A DNA stretch of 64,000 nt from Chryseobacterium sp. 3008163 (GCF_003669035.1 NZ_CP033070.1:3844001-3908000), one strand, 5' to 3'; shown: positions 47,519-57,674, counted from the first letter of the stretch. Numbers and translations are program-made. The notes: generated from the letters alone by a model not told the origin.

Positions 47519-50500
47519 ATGTCTCAAAACAAAAGAATTTTCGTAGAAAAAAGAGGAATTTTCGATGTAGAAAGTCCAAAGATTTTTGATGAAGTAAAAG
47601 CGGTAGTTTCGTCGATCAAAAATGTAAAAGTGTACAATGTGTACGATATTTTCAATTTGAACGATGGTGAGTTCGAAAAGGTGGTCAATAGCACTTTCGT
47701 TGATCCGGTTACCGATATTTTAATCGAAGAAAATCCTGCACAAGGAACCCATTTCGCATTAGAATTTTTACCTGGACAGTACGACCAACGTGCTGATTCT
47801 GCTCAACAGTGTATCGCCTTATTGACTGGAAATGAGAAATCTAAAGTACGAAGCGGCAAGCTTATCGAATTTGAAGGCATTTCTGAATCTGATTTAGCAA
47901 AAATTAAAGACCTTTTAATCAATAAAGTAGAGTCTCAGGAGAAAGATTTAACCACTTTAAATATTCCTGCAGAGGAGACTCCATCAAAAGTTTTGGTTCA
48001 CGAAAATTTCATCAATTTTGATGATGTTCAGTTGGAGGAATTCTTCAACAATCACGGTTTTGCATTAGGATTGGATGATTTAAAATTCATTCAGGAATAT
48101 TTTAAATCTGAACAGAGAAATCCTACCGAAACTGAACTGAAAGTTTTAGACACGTATTGGAGTGACCATTGCCGTCACACAACGTTTGAAACAGAATTGT
48201 CAAATATTGAGTTTGAAGGACAGTTTAAACATACATTGGAAACTATTTTCAATGATTATATCGAAAAAAGAAAATTCTTAGGACGCGAATTGAAACCAAT
48301 CTCTCTAATGGATTTGGCAACAGTTTGCGGAAGATATTTCCATAAAACAGGCAACTTGGAAAACTTGGTGGTTTCTGATGAAATCAACGCTTGTACGATC
48401 CAAATTGAAGCTGAATACGATGGTAAAAAAGAACCGTGGTATTTGTTATTTAAAAACGAAACGCACAATCACCCAACGGAAATTGAACCTTTCGGAGGTG
48501 CTTCAACGTGTTTAGGAGGTGCAATCAGAGATCCTTTGTCTGGACGCTCTTACGTTTTTCAGGCGATGAGATTGACGGGTGCTGCTGATGTTTTGGAACC
48601 GGTTGACCAAACTTTGCCAGGAAAATTACCTCAAAAAACAATTACAAAACAGGCGGCTAACGGATATTCTTCTTACGGTAACCAAATCGGTTTGGCGACT
48701 ACAATGGTTTCCGAAATCTATGATGAAGGCTACAAAGCAAAAAGAATGGAGGTTGGTTTTGTAACTGGCGCCGTTCCTGTAGATTGGGTGAGACGTGAAA
48801 AGCCTGAAGCTGGTGACTCTATCATCATTTTAGGTGGTGCAACAGGTCGTGACGGTGTTGGTGGAGCAAGCGGAAGTTCGAAAGAACAGGACGAAACTTC
48901 TATCCACACAATGAGTTCTGAGGTTCAGAAAGGAAACGCCGTTGAAGAACGTAAAATCCAGAGATTATTCAGAAATCCTGAAGTGACGAGACTGATTAAA
49001 AAATCGAATGACTTCGGAGCTGGTGGAGTTTCAGTAGCAATCGGTGAAATCGCTGATTCTTTGGAAGTTAATCTCGATGTTTTACCTTTAAAATATGAAG
49101 GTTTGAACGGAACAGAGCTTGCTATTTCTGAATCTCAGGAAAGAATGGCGGTTGTGGTTGAACCGAAAGATAAAGAACAGTTCATCAAGTTCTGTGAAGC
49201 TGAAAATATCGTGGCTGTGGAAGTTGCAAAGGTGACAGATTCAGGAAGAATGCAAATGTTCTGGAAAGGTGATAAGATTGTTGACCTTTCAAGAGAATTC
49301 CTGGATACGAACGGCTGTTCTAAAAGTCAGGAAGTTAAAATTACTCATCTTAATGAAGTGAAAGAGGAAACACCTGCTTTTAACGAAGAAAACTTCTTAA
49401 AAATCTTAGCAGATAAAAATGTGGCTTCTCAAAAAGGTCTATTGGAAATGTTTGATTCATCGATTGGTGCAACTACGGTTGCGATGCCTTTGGGTGGAAA
49501 ATATCAGCAGACTTTGATGGAAGGAAGTGCTCAGACGCTACCGATTTTAGGAGCGAAAAACATCGAAACAGTTTCCTTTGCAAGTTGGGGATTTGATGCC
49601 GAAATTTCAAAGCAAAACTCTTTATTGGGGGCTTCTTATGCCGTAGTTGAAAGCGTTGCAAAAATCGTTGCAATGGGTGGCGATTATAAAAATATCAGAT
49701 TAAGTTTTCAGGAATATTTTGAAAAATTAGGTCAGAATGCTGAGAAATGGGGCAAGCCTTTAGCTTCTCTTTTGGGAGCTTATGATGCGCAGATTAATCT
49801 TGGTTTGGCTGCCATTGGAGGTAAGGATTCGATGAGTGGAACGTATCAGGATTTGAATGTTCCGCCAACGTTGATTTCGTTCGCTTGTGCTAACGGAGAA
49901 AAGAAAAATGTCATCTCTCCGGAATTCAAAAAGGCAGGAAATAAACTGTATTTCTTCAATCATATTCCTCAGGAAAACGGACTTCCGAACTATGAAAATC
50001 TGAAGACTGTTTTTGAATTGGTTTTTGAAAATGTCAAGGCTGGAAAAGTAGTTTCTGTAAAGACAATTAAAGAAGGAGGAGTTGCAGTAGCTTTAGCGAA
50101 AATGAGTTTCGGAAACAGATTAGGAGCGGAAATTAATATCGCTGATGAGAACATTTTATTAGCTAAAAATATCGGAAGTTTAATTATAGAATCAATTGAA
50201 GAATTAAGTTCTGTTGATCTTCAATTAATCGGTGAAGTTAAAGATTCAAATATTTTGAAAATCAATGATTTGAATTTTGAAATCGAAAAATTACTTGAAT
50301 CGAATACAAAAACTTTTGAAAACCTTTTCTCCACAGTAGAAAAAGAAAAAATAACGGTTGAACTGGATTCAAAACTGAACTCAATCAACCCAAGAAATAT
50401 TCAAATCAAAAAACACGGAATCGCTCAGCCGAGAGTTTTCGCACCGGTTTTCCCAGGAACAAATTGCGAATACGATACATTGAATGCATTCCAAAAAGAA

Positions 50501-51217
50501 GGTGCAATTGTAAGTAGTTTGCCTTTGATTAATATCAATCATCAGTTACTTGACGAGAGCATTGATGCATGGGTGAAAGAAATTAAACAGTCACAGATTT
50601 TAGCATTCTCCGGAGGTTTCTCTGCGGGTGACGAACCGGACGGTTCTGCTAAATTTATTGTGAATGTTTTGAAGAATGAAAAGATGAGAAATGCCGTTCA
50701 CGAATTACTGGACAGGGACGGAATGATCATCGGAATCTGTAACGGTTTCCAGGCTTTGGTGAAGTCAGGATTGCTGCCTTACGGAAGAATTAAGGACTTG
50801 GATAAAAATTCTCCGACGTTGGCTCACAACGCGATCAGAAGACATATTTCTCAAATGGTGAATGTGAAAGTTCTGAATGACGAATCACCTTGGTTGAGAG
50901 GTATGAAAGATCAGGTTTTCACCATTCCGATTTCTCACGGTGAAGGTCGTTTTATGGCTTCGGAAGTGGAAATTCAGAAGTTGTATGAAAACGGACAAAT
51001 CGCTACTCAATATTTAGATTTAGATGGAAACATCGCTCACGGAATGCCGTTCAATCCAAACAACTCATTGTTTGGAATTGAAGGGATTACTAGTCCGGAC
51101 GGAAAAATTTATGGTAGAATGGGACACCCGGAACGTTTTGCAGAAGGGTTGATGAAAAATATTCCGACTGCGAATTACCACAACATCTTTAAAAATGGAG
51201 TTGAATACTTCAAATAA
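47519..51217 (+). CDS. purL: Phosphoribosylformylglycinamidine synthase
   Basis: Purine step 4, converting FGAR and glutamine to FGAM. The large 1232-residue one-chain type. Order: an N-terminal PurS-like part, a linker, two AIRS-like synthase halves (YWSDHCRHTTFETEL and NETHNHPTEIEPFGGAST in the first), and a C-terminal glutaminase. The nucleophile is C1074 in IIGICNGFQALVKSG and SHGEGRF gives the His. Length and motifs are intact, with no frameshift. The last 23 nt overlap the barstar-like gene. Confidence 0.97.
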   Translation: MSQNKRIFVEKRGIFDVESPKIFDEVKAVVSSIKNVKVYNVYDIFNLNDGEFEKVVNSTFVDPVTDILIEENPAQGTHFALEFLPGQYDQRADSAQQCIALLTGNEKSKVRSGKLIEFEGISESDLAKIKDLLINKVESQEKDLTTLNIPAEETPSKVLVHENFINFDDVQLEEFFNNHGFALGLDDLKFIQEYFKSEQRNPTETELKVLDTYWSDHCRHTTFETELSNIEFEGQFKHTLETIFNDYIEKRKFLGRELKPISLMDLATVCGRYFHKTGNLENLVVSDEINACTIQIEAEYDGKKEPWYLLFKNETHNHPTEIEPFGGASTCLGGAIRDPLSGRSYVFQAMRLTGAADVLEPVDQTLPGKLPQKTITKQAANGYSSYGNQIGLATTMVSEIYDEGYKAKRMEVGFVTGAVPVDWVRREKPEAGDSIIILGGATGRDGVGGASGSSKEQDETSIHTMSSEVQKGNAVEERKIQRLFRNPEVTRLIKKSNDFGAGGVSVAIGEIADSLEVNLDVLPLKYEGLNGTELAISESQERMAVVVEPKDKEQFIKFCEAENIVAVEVAKVTDSGRMQMFWKGDKIVDLSREFLDTNGCSKSQEVKITHLNEVKEETPAFNEENFLKILADKNVASQKGLLEMFDSSIGATTVAMPLGGKYQQTLMEGSAQTLPILGAKNIETVSFASWGFDAEISKQNSLLGASYAVVESVAKIVAMGGDYKNIRLSFQEYFEKLGQNAEKWGKPLASLLGAYDAQINLGLAAIGGKDSMSGTYQDLNVPPTLISFACANGEKKNVISPEFKKAGNKLYFFNHIPQENGLPNYENLKTVFELVFENVKAGKVVSVKTIKEGGVAVALAKMSFGNRLGAEINIADENILLAKNIGSLIIESIEELSSVDLQLIGEVKDSNILKINDLNFEIEKLLESNTKTFENLFSTVEKEKITVELDSKLNSINPRNIQIKKHGIAQPRVFAPVFPGTNCEYDTLNAFQKEGAIVSSLPLININHQLLDESIDAWVKEIKQSQILAFSGGFSAGDEPDGSAKFIVNVLKNEKMRNAVHELLDRDGMIIGICNGFQALVKSGLLPYGRIKDLDKNSPTLAHNAIRRHISQMVNVKVLNDESPWLRGMKDQVFTIPISHGEGRFMASEVEIQKLYENGQIATQYLDLDGNIAHGMPFNPNNSLFGIEGITSPDGKIYGRMGHPERFAEGLMKNIPTANYHNIFKNGVEYFK

Positions 51218-51566
51218 AAATAATAAGAAAACGGCTGTCATCAATGGCAGCCATTTTTCTGATTTGTCAGGATTCTATGAAGAAATTTATCAAGTGTTGA
51301 TGAAAAATGAAGATTGGAAAGTTGGAACGCTCGATGGATTTGAAGGAGAAATCATTTGGAAAGATTCTCAGAAATCAAAAGAAGATTTAGGCTTAGAAAC
51401 TACCAAAGTTTTTTACGAAAATAAAATTAAACAGGGAAAACCTTTCAATATCAATTTAGCTCAGGAAAAACTTGATGATTTGATTGCAGGAAACGGACAA
51501 ACCTTATTTGAAATTCTGATTGAAATTATTGAATCTCATAAAAATATAACCTTAGTTTTAAATTAA
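51195..51566 (+). CDS. Barstar-like ribonuclease inhibitor family protein
   Basis: A 123-residue small protein. KTAVINGSHFSDLSGFYEEI near the start and the late FEILIEIIESHKNITLVLN match what I know of barstar (antitoxin of barnase): the opening VIxG segment and the final hydrophobic IxLVL strand. The start is the ATG at 51195 inside purL; no other nearby ATG is better. No barnase-like nuclease gene is adjacent, so it is an orphan or protects against a ribonuclease from elsewhere. Co-translated with purL by overlap. Confidence 0.6.
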   Translation: MELNTSNKNNKKTAVINGSHFSDLSGFYEEIYQVLMKNEDWKVGTLDGFEGEIIWKDSQKSKEDLGLETTKVFYENKIKQGKPFNINLAQEKLDDLIAGNGQTLFEILIEIIESHKNITLVLN

Positions 51567-51569
51567 AAA

Positions 51570-52199
51570 ATGAAGAAGAAAATGATGTATGGATTATTTT
51601 TCGGTGACAGTGTAACTTACGGCGAATACGACGGCGTGTTTGGAGGCTGGGTTGATATTCTTAAAAGATTTGCTTTACAGAAATACAATGAAGGAAGCAG
51701 TGAACTGATCCTTTTTAATTTGGGAATTGGTGGTGAAACGTCAGAAGGTTTAGTCAAAAGAATTCAGAATGAAATGTCAGTTAGAAATGCGGAGGATGGA
51801 AATGTAGTTTTTCTCGGCTATGGTGCTAATGATTTGGCTGTGAAAGATGGAAATCAAATCGTAAATCCTGGACAATTTAAAGCTAATATTGAAAAGGCAA
51901 TTCAACATGCAAAAGTATTTTCCAAAGAAATTTATCTGGTAAGTATTCTTCCTATTTCAGATAAAATTAATGGTGAAATTTCTGTAACCGGAAAAGTGAG
52001 AACGAACGAAGATGTTTTGGTTTACAATCAAATTCTGAAAGATATTGTAGCAGAAAACTCTTTAAATTACATTGATTTTCATTCAGCGTTTTTAGAAGAC
52101 AAAGAGATTTTACTTTCCAAAGATGGTGTTCATCCCAATGAAAAAGGATATGGGATGATGGCTGAAATTGCAATTCCAATTATTGAAAAATACTTATAA
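51570..52199 (+). CDS. SGNH/GDSL-family hydrolase
   Basis: A 209-residue cytoplasmic esterase/lipase-type enzyme. SGNH blocks are visible in order: FFGDSVTYGE (block I Ser), GIGGETSEG (block II Gly), GYGANDLAV (block III Asn) and SKDGVHPNEKGY (block V, Asp-x-x-His). No signal peptide. It follows the barstar-like gene by 3 nt and overlaps the next start, so it is part of the purL operon in transcription. Substrate unknown. Confidence 0.88.
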   Translation: MKKKMMYGLFFGDSVTYGEYDGVFGGWVDILKRFALQKYNEGSSELILFNLGIGGETSEGLVKRIQNEMSVRNAEDGNVVFLGYGANDLAVKDGNQIVNPGQFKANIEKAIQHAKVFSKEIYLVSILPISDKINGEISVTGKVRTNEDVLVYNQILKDIVAENSLNYIDFHSAFLEDKEILLSKDGVHPNEKGYGMMAEIAIPIIEKYL

Positions 52200-52531
52200 T
52201 GCCGCATTTATTTTCTTACGGAACCTTACAGAAAGAGCAGGTTCAGCTCGAAACTTTTGGACGAATTTTAAAAGGTAAACATGATATTCTTATCGGATAT
52301 CGCTTAAAAATGTTGGAAATTACAGATCCTGAAGTTTTAAGGAAAAGCAATCAGAAATACCATCCGATTTTAGAATTTTCAGGAAATACTGAAGATGAAG
52401 TAGAAGGTGTTCTGTTTGAAGTGAGCGATGAAGAAATTTTTAAAGCTGATGAATATGAGGTGGACGATTATAAAAGAATTGAAACTGTTTTTAAATCCGG
52501 AAAAAAAGGATTTATTTACGTTGGAAAATAG
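52199..52531 (+). CDS. Gamma-glutamylcyclotransferase family protein
   Basis: A 110-residue AIG2-like/GGCT fold protein. MPHLFSYGTLQKEQVQLETF has the typical YGTL motif that binds the gamma-glutamyl group, and EVEGVLFEVSDEEIFKADEYEVDDYKRI carries the acidic centre. It probably cleaves a gamma-glutamyl compound to 5-oxoproline. The start overlaps the SGNH stop (ATAATG). Last gene of this run. Confidence 0.85.
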   Translation: MPHLFSYGTLQKEQVQLETFGRILKGKHDILIGYRLKMLEITDPEVLRKSNQKYHPILEFSGNTEDEVEGVLFEVSDEEIFKADEYEVDDYKRIETVFKSGKKGFIYVGK

Positions 52532-52562
52532 GTTTAAAACATTCTTCAACGAATTGTAGCAC

Positions 52563-52604
52563 AAAGATCCGTGATAATCTGAAAAATCTGTGGGACAATT
52601 AATT
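52563..52604. repeat. Dispersed intergenic repeat (inverted relative to 21072)
   Basis: Read on the minus strand this is TTAATTGTCCCACAGATTTT and then TCACGGATC, closely like the segment at 21072-21111. The two copies are in opposite orientation. Confidence 0.5.
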
Positions 52605-52955
52605 GAAAATATATTTCCAGTACACAAAAACTCCCACAATTATAGAAGCTGCTGCAATTAAAGTCACTGCTCCAGCTGAAACATCTTTAATAAAACCTAT
52701 TCTTTTATCAAACTCCGGATGTATGATGTCACAAATTTTTTCGATTGCTGTATTGAAAGTTTCGGCGGCTAGAACTCCGATAGAAACTGTTAAAACTAAA
52801 ACAGTATCGATGTTGGAAAGTTTTAGATAAAAAATCAGAAAAATATTAATCAATAAAGCTGCAACCTCAATCTGAAAATTTCTTTCAGAGATAAGCATCA
52901 ACCAAATTCCCCGAAAGGAGTTGATGAAACTTTTATGGATGGGAGGTTTTCTCAT
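52599..52955 (-). CDS. dgkA: Diacylglycerol/undecaprenol kinase (DgkA family)
   Basis: A 118-residue integral membrane lipid kinase. ERNFQIEVAALLINIFLIFY, then ETFNTAIEKICDIIHPEFDKRIGFIKDVSAGAVTL carries the family active site (E-x-x-N-T-A-x-E and D-x-x-x-A). Three membrane helices. In Gram-positive bacteria this family acts on undecaprenol; in flavobacteria the lipid is not certain. It has its own TATCTTTG promoter, is convergent with the gamma-glutamylcyclotransferase and divergent from dnaN. Confidence 0.88.
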   Translation of the reverse strand: MRKPPIHKSFINSFRGIWLMLISERNFQIEVAALLINIFLIFYLKLSNIDTVLVLTVSIGVLAAETFNTAIEKICDIIHPEFDKRIGFIKDVSAGAVTLIAAASIIVGVFVYWKYIFN

Positions 52956-52974
52956 TTTTAAAATTGATGCTTAG

Positions 52975-52982
52975 CAAAGATA
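52975..52982 (-). promoter_or_regulatory. -7 promoter element of dgkA
   Basis: TATCTTTG on the minus strand fits TAnnTTTG, 19 nt before the start at 52955. Confidence 0.55.
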
Positions 52983-53070
52983 GTGGATTAAATATTTCAG
53001 AAAAAATAAATTCTTTTGATGGATGTTAATAACTCTCAGTATTATTCTTTTCTATCTGTGTTCTATTTGT

Positions 53071-53078
53071 TATATTTG
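53071..53078 (+). promoter_or_regulatory. -7 promoter element of dnaN
   Basis: TATATTTG fits TAnnTTTG, 21 nt before the ATG at 53100. Confidence 0.6.
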
Positions 53079-53099
53079 TAAAAACTTATTTTTAAATCT

Positions 53100-54230
53100 A
53101 TGAAATTTATTATTTCAAGTGGTGAACTGCAGAAAGCATTGCAAACTGTAAGTGGCGTAATATCAAGCTCTCAATCGAGACCGATTTTAGAAAACTATCT
53201 TTTTGAGTTAAACGAAAATAACCTTACCATTACAGCGTCTGATGGCGAAACAACTTTGGTAACTTCATTGGATGTAAAATCTGATGATGCAGGTAAATTT
53301 GCAGTTCCTGCCAAAATTTTTCAGGATTTTATCAAGACTTATGGTGAACAGCCGCTGACGCTTGTTGTAAAAGACAATGCAGAAGGTACTGGCAGCCAGC
53401 TTGAGATTTTAGATGAGAAAGATAATTTTGCCGTTGCATTAGACAACGCAGACGATTATCCTGAACTTCCGGAATTTGAATCTGCTCAAAGCGTGACAAT
53501 GCCTGCGGGAGTTTTATCTGAAGCTTTAACGAATACACTTTTTGCAACAAGTAATGATTCTCTTCGTCCGGTAATGACAGGAGTTTTGTTCCAGTTTGGA
53601 GAAAATGAAACGAATTTTGTTTCTACAGATTCTCACAGATTGGTAGTGTACAAAAGAACAGACCTGATGAATGCCGAGCCAATGGAATTCATCATGCCTA
53701 AAAAACCTCTGAACATCTTCAAAAATATTTTAGCAAGTTCAAACGAAGACATCACCATCGACTTCAACGAAAACATGGCTAAATTTACTTTTGGAAAACA
53801 CGTTTGGATTTGTAGATTAATCGATGGGAAATATCCAAATTATACTGCGGTAATCCCTAAAGAAAACCCGAACGTTTTGACGATCAACAGAAACTTGTTG
53901 TTAGGAGCAATCAAAAGAGCTTCTATTATGTCAAACAAATCTACGAATCAGGTTAGATTTAAATTGTCAGCAAACATTCTTCACCTTCATGCAGAAGACA
54001 CAGAATATGCAAACAAAGCAGATATGCAGATTCCTTGCGACTATAACGGCGAAGATATCAACATCGGTTTCAGTTCTAAATTTTTAACTGAAATGTTAGG
54101 TATTTTGAGTGCAGACGATATCACTATGAAAATGTCTCAACCCAACAGACCAGGAATCATTGAGCCGCTTGATGGTCTTGAAGAAAACGAAAATATCTTA
54201 ATGTTATCAATGCCGGTTATCGGATTGTAA
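53100..54230 (+). CDS. dnaN: DNA polymerase III sliding clamp (beta subunit)
   Basis: Ring-shaped processivity factor of the replicase. The 376 residues make three clamp domains. Typical segments are MKFIISSGELQKALQTVSGV, RPILENYLFEL, SLRPVMTGVLF, STDSHRL and the C-terminal LMLSMPVIGL that forms part of the partner-binding groove. dnaN is here not beside dnaA, as often in Bacteroidota. Own promoter and terminator. Confidence 0.97.
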   Translation: MKFIISSGELQKALQTVSGVISSSQSRPILENYLFELNENNLTITASDGETTLVTSLDVKSDDAGKFAVPAKIFQDFIKTYGEQPLTLVVKDNAEGTGSQLEILDEKDNFAVALDNADDYPELPEFESAQSVTMPAGVLSEALTNTLFATSNDSLRPVMTGVLFQFGENETNFVSTDSHRLVVYKRTDLMNAEPMEFIMPKKPLNIFKNILASSNEDITIDFNENMAKFTFGKHVWICRLIDGKYPNYTAVIPKENPNVLTINRNLLLGAIKRASIMSNKSTNQVRFKLSANILHLHAEDTEYANKADMQIPCDYNGEDINIGFSSKFLTEMLGILSADDITMKMSQPNRPGIIEPLDGLEENENILMLSMPVIGL

Positions 54231-54250
54231 GATTAATTTAAATAAATTCT

Positions 54251-54285
54251 AAAAGAGGTTGATTTTTCAGCCTCTTTTTTGTTTT
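54251..54285 (+). terminator. Terminator of dnaN
   Basis: Twelve-base arms AAAAGAGGTTGA / TCAGCCTCTTTT (one G-U pair) with a TTTT loop and a T run after. Confidence 0.85.
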
Positions 54286-54381
54286 TTAGACTCAGTTGAA
54301 AGGTTAAAAATTTCTCTGTTTCTCAAAAAACACGACATTTGTAACTTGAAAAAATTCAAAATAAATTTTCAAAATTAAAGG

Positions 54382-56782
54382 ATGAAAATATCAAATAACT
54401 GGCTGAAAGATTATATCAAAACGGAACTGAAATCTGAAAGAATAGGAGAGTTTCTTACAGATATCGGTCTTGAGGTAGAAGGAATAGAGAAATTTGAAAG
54501 CATCAAAGGAAGTCTGGAAGGTGTAGTTGTAGGAAAAGTTTTGACCTGCGAAAAGCATCCGAATGCCGATAAATTAAAGAAAACAACCGTAGACGTTGGA
54601 AGCGGAAAAGTTTTGAATATCGTTTGTGGCGCTTCGAACGTGGAAGAAGGACAAACTGTTCCTGTTGCAGTTGTCGGAACTAAAATTTACGATAAAACCG
54701 GAAACTTTTTTGAAATTAAAGAAGCTAAAATCAGAGGTGAAGTTTCTCAAGGGATGATTTGCGCTGAGGATGAGTTAGGTCTAAGCGAAGATCACGGCGG
54801 AATCATGGTTTTAGACGAAACCAAATATGAAGTCGGAAAGAATTTTTCAGATTATTTTGAACTGACAAATGACGAAGTTTTCGAAATTGGTTTAACGCCA
54901 AACAGAACCGATGCAATGTCTCATTACGGTGTTGCAAGAGATTTGTATGCATTTCTTTCAACGAATCAGCAAAAAGGTGATTTTGAAAAAGTATCTTCAG
55001 TTGCTTTAAATAATGAAGGAACACATGAATTCTCTTTAGAAGTTGAAGATGCCGAATTAACACCAAGATACATCGGAGCGGTGATTGAAAATGTAAAAGT
55101 TGCAGAATCTCCTTCTTGGTTAAAAGACAGATTAAAAGCAATTGGATTAAGTCCGATTAACAACATTGTAGATATTACCAACTATATTCTTCACGGTTTT
55201 GGTCAACCGCTTCATGCTTTTGATGCAGATAAAATAGCGGACAAAAAGTGAAAGTCGGAACTGTTGCCGAAGGAACAAAATTCACCACTTTAGATGGTGT
55301 TGAAAGAACATTAAACGGTTCTGAAATCATCATCAAAGACGGACAAGATAATCCGATGTGTATTGCCGGAGTTTTTGGTGGTGCCAATTCTGGAGTTTCT
55401 TCTGAGACTAAAACAATCTTCTTAGAAAGTGCTTATTTCAATCCGGTTGCGATAAGAAAAGCGGCAAAAGCGCATGGTTTAAATACTGATGCTTCTTTCA
55501 GATTTGAAAGAGGAGTTGACCCTAATATCACAAGAACAGCCATTACTCATGCCATCACGATGATTCAGGATTTGGCAGAAGGGAAATTGGTTGGAGATCT
55601 TTTGGAAGAATATCCGAAGAAAATCGAAGATAATTATGTGATCATCAGATTCTCAAAATCGAACAGATTTTAGGAACGAAAATTCACAGAGAAAAAGTAA
55701 AAGAAATTTTAAAAGCTTTAGAAATTCAGGTTTTAAATGAAATTCAAAATGGTTTTGAAATCTCTGTTCCTGCTTACAGAGCAGATGTGACAAGAGAAAT
55801 TGACGTTATTGAGGAGATTTTAAGAATCTACGGATACAATAAAATCGAAGCTCCGCAAAAGATTGCATTTACCCCAGTAAAGCTCAATGCAAAAGATCAA
55901 GACGAGCTAGAGAATAATTGGGCGAGAACTTTACAGAGCTTAGGTTTTAATGAAGTGATGAACAATTCTTTAACTTCTGTGAAAGATGAAACGGATGCAG
56001 TGAAACTGTTGAATCCTTTAAGCAATGATCTTGCATTTATGAGAAAGTCTTTATTGGAAGGGCTTTTGCAAAATGCAATCTACAATATCAACAGAAAGAA
56101 TCAGGATATTAAGTTCTTCGAATTTGGAAAGATTTACCATAAAAAAGAGAAATACGAAGAGAGAAAACAATTAGCCATTTTAGTAAGTGGAAGAAATGTT
56201 TCTGAAAACTGGCTACAGCCAAAATCTGCAACAGATTTCTATAACTTGAAAGCTTTTGTGAAAGTTTTATTAGAAAGATTAGCTATCGACTATAAAGAAG
56301 TGGCTCTTTCTGATGATAGATTTTCTGATGCTCTGGCGTACGAATCTGAAGGTGAAACTTTAGTAAGAATCGGAAAGGTAGCTCCTCAAATGCTTAAAGA
56401 TTTTGATATTGATCAGGATTGTTTTTATGCAGAAATTGAATTGGAACTGGCTCAGAAATTACGTTTTAACAAAGAATTGAAATTTAATGATATTCCGAAA
56501 TTCAACAAAATCAGAAGAGATCTAGCGTTGTTGATTGATAAAAATATTACATATCAGGAATTGTATCAGACTGCTAAAAAGAACAAATCTCCTTTTATTA
56601 AGAATATCAATTTATTTGATGTGTACGAAGGGAAAAATCTTCCGGAAGGCAAAAAGTCTTATGCAATGAGTTTTGAATTGTTAAACGAAGAAAAAACTTT
56701 AGAAGAAAAAGAAATTTCTGCAGTGATGGATTCTTTAATTAAATCTTTCCAGAAAGAATTTAATGCTGAATTGAGATCTTAA
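54382..56782 (+). CDS. pheT: Phenylalanyl-tRNA synthetase beta subunit (two frameshifts)
   Basis: The beta chain of the alpha2-beta2 enzyme charging tRNA-Phe; essential. The N-terminal tRNA-binding domain (CEKHPNADKLKKTTVDVGSG), the B3/4 editing region (FRFERGVDP), B5 (REIDVIEEILRIYGY) and the C-terminal anticodon-like domain (KFNKIRRDLALLIDKN) are all present. Two bases are missing. The A5 run at 55243-55247 should be A6 (DKKVKVGTVAEG), and the A4 run at 55655-55658 should be A5 (IIRFSKIEQILGTKI). Together they restore 800 residues. Two breaks in an essential gene point to sequencing errors, not decay. Confidence 0.95.
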
Positions 56783-56809
56783 GAAAACAACTTTTCAACG
56801 ATACAATAT

Positions 56810-56833
56810 AACGGGCTTTTGTCCGTTTTTTTG
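56810..56833 (+). terminator. Terminator of pheT
   Basis: Short stem AACGGGC / GTCCGTT (one G-U pair) with a TTTT loop, followed by T residues, starting 28 nt after the pheT stop. Confidence 0.6.
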
Positions 56834-56875
56834 TGGAATCTTATTTATAAATAATTCTAAACAATAATATTTCCG

Positions 56876-56883
56876 TAAATTTG
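56876..56883 (+). promoter_or_regulatory. -7 promoter element of the META-domain gene
   Basis: TAAATTTG fits TAnnTTTG, about 65 nt before the ATG at 56949. Confidence 0.5.
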
Positions 56884-56948
56884 GTTTAAATCAAAAAGAA
56901 GAATGTAACAATTGTTTCATTTGACTTTCAAATAATAAAAAATCTAAA

Positions 56949-57359
56949 ATGAAAAAATTCTTTTTAAGTTTATGTACGGTTGCTGTTTTGGCATCGTGCG
57001 GAACAATGTCAAATACATCATCATCTAAAGTGGGAAAGGCTCAGCCATCAATTTCTAACACAAAATGGACTTTAGCCGATAATGTAAAAGGTAAAATACC
57101 GACATTACAGATTGAAGGCACGAAAGTAAACGGAAATGCAGGATGTAATAGTTATTTCGGAACATTATCTACAGATGCTGCTTCAGGAAGTTTTACAGCA
57201 TCTCAGTTGGGTTCGACAAGAATGGCTTGCGAAAATATGAGTGTAGAGCAGAATTTTATGAGCATGATGGGAAAAGTGAATAAATATGTGGTTTCGGGGA
57301 ATACGTTAGAATTGTATCAGGATAACCTATTACTTCTAAAGTTTAATAAAGCTGAATAA
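56949..57359 (+). CDS. META-domain lipoprotein (HslJ-like)
   Basis: A 136-residue exported lipoprotein (lipobox VLASC). The mature part is one META domain: NTKWTLADNV at the start, GNAGCNSYFGTL, and GSTRMACENMSVEQNFM, with the paired Cys typical of HslJ-like proteins. The function is not settled; some family members help with novobiocin or heat resistance. It is followed by a strong bidirectional terminator. Confidence 0.88.
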   Translation: MKKFFLSLCTVAVLASCGTMSNTSSSKVGKAQPSISNTKWTLADNVKGKIPTLQIEGTKVNGNAGCNSYFGTLSTDAASGSFTASQLGSTRMACENMSVEQNFMSMMGKVNKYVVSGNTLELYQDNLLLLKFNKAE

Positions 57360-57360
57360 A

Positions 57361-57394
57361 AAAAAAGGAACTCAAATTTTGAGTTCCTTTTTTT
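57361..57394. terminator. Bidirectional terminator after the META gene
   Basis: Near-perfect palindrome with GGAACTCAA / TTGAGTTCC at its core and A/T runs at both ends, serving the META gene and the convergent 57410 gene. Confidence 0.85.
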
Positions 57395-57409
57395 ATGAGT
57401 AATAAATTC

Positions 57410-57652
57410 TTATTCTTCGTCTTCCTCGTCGTCGTATTTCGCCAACTCTTCATCACACCATTTGAAAGCAGCTTCTACTACTTTTGTAGCTTCATCTGCC
57501 ATAGTTTCTTCATCGTCTCCTTCTAAATCATCTAACCATTCAACTTCCTCTTCCTCAACATTCAAAATGAATCTAGGATATTCTGTGTGAACTACAAATA
57601 AATCTTCAGGAAATTCCGAATTGTCTGCTAATAAAAACTTTGGTAATTTCAT
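57410..57652 (-). CDS. Small acidic conserved hypothetical protein (80 aa)
   Basis: Begins MKLPKFLLADNSEFPEDLFV and ends in a run of Asp and Glu (LAKYDDEEDEE). No signal peptide. I remember similar small proteins from other flavobacteria with the same opening (FLLADNxxFPxxxFVxHTExPRFIxN), but not a function. Own TATCTTTG promoter. Confidence 0.75.
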   Translation of the reverse strand: MKLPKFLLADNSEFPEDLFVVHTEYPRFILNVEEEEVEWLDDLEGDDEETMADEATKVVEAAFKWCDEELAKYDDEEDEE

Positions 57653-57674
57653 TTTTTTAATGTTTAAACTTTCT

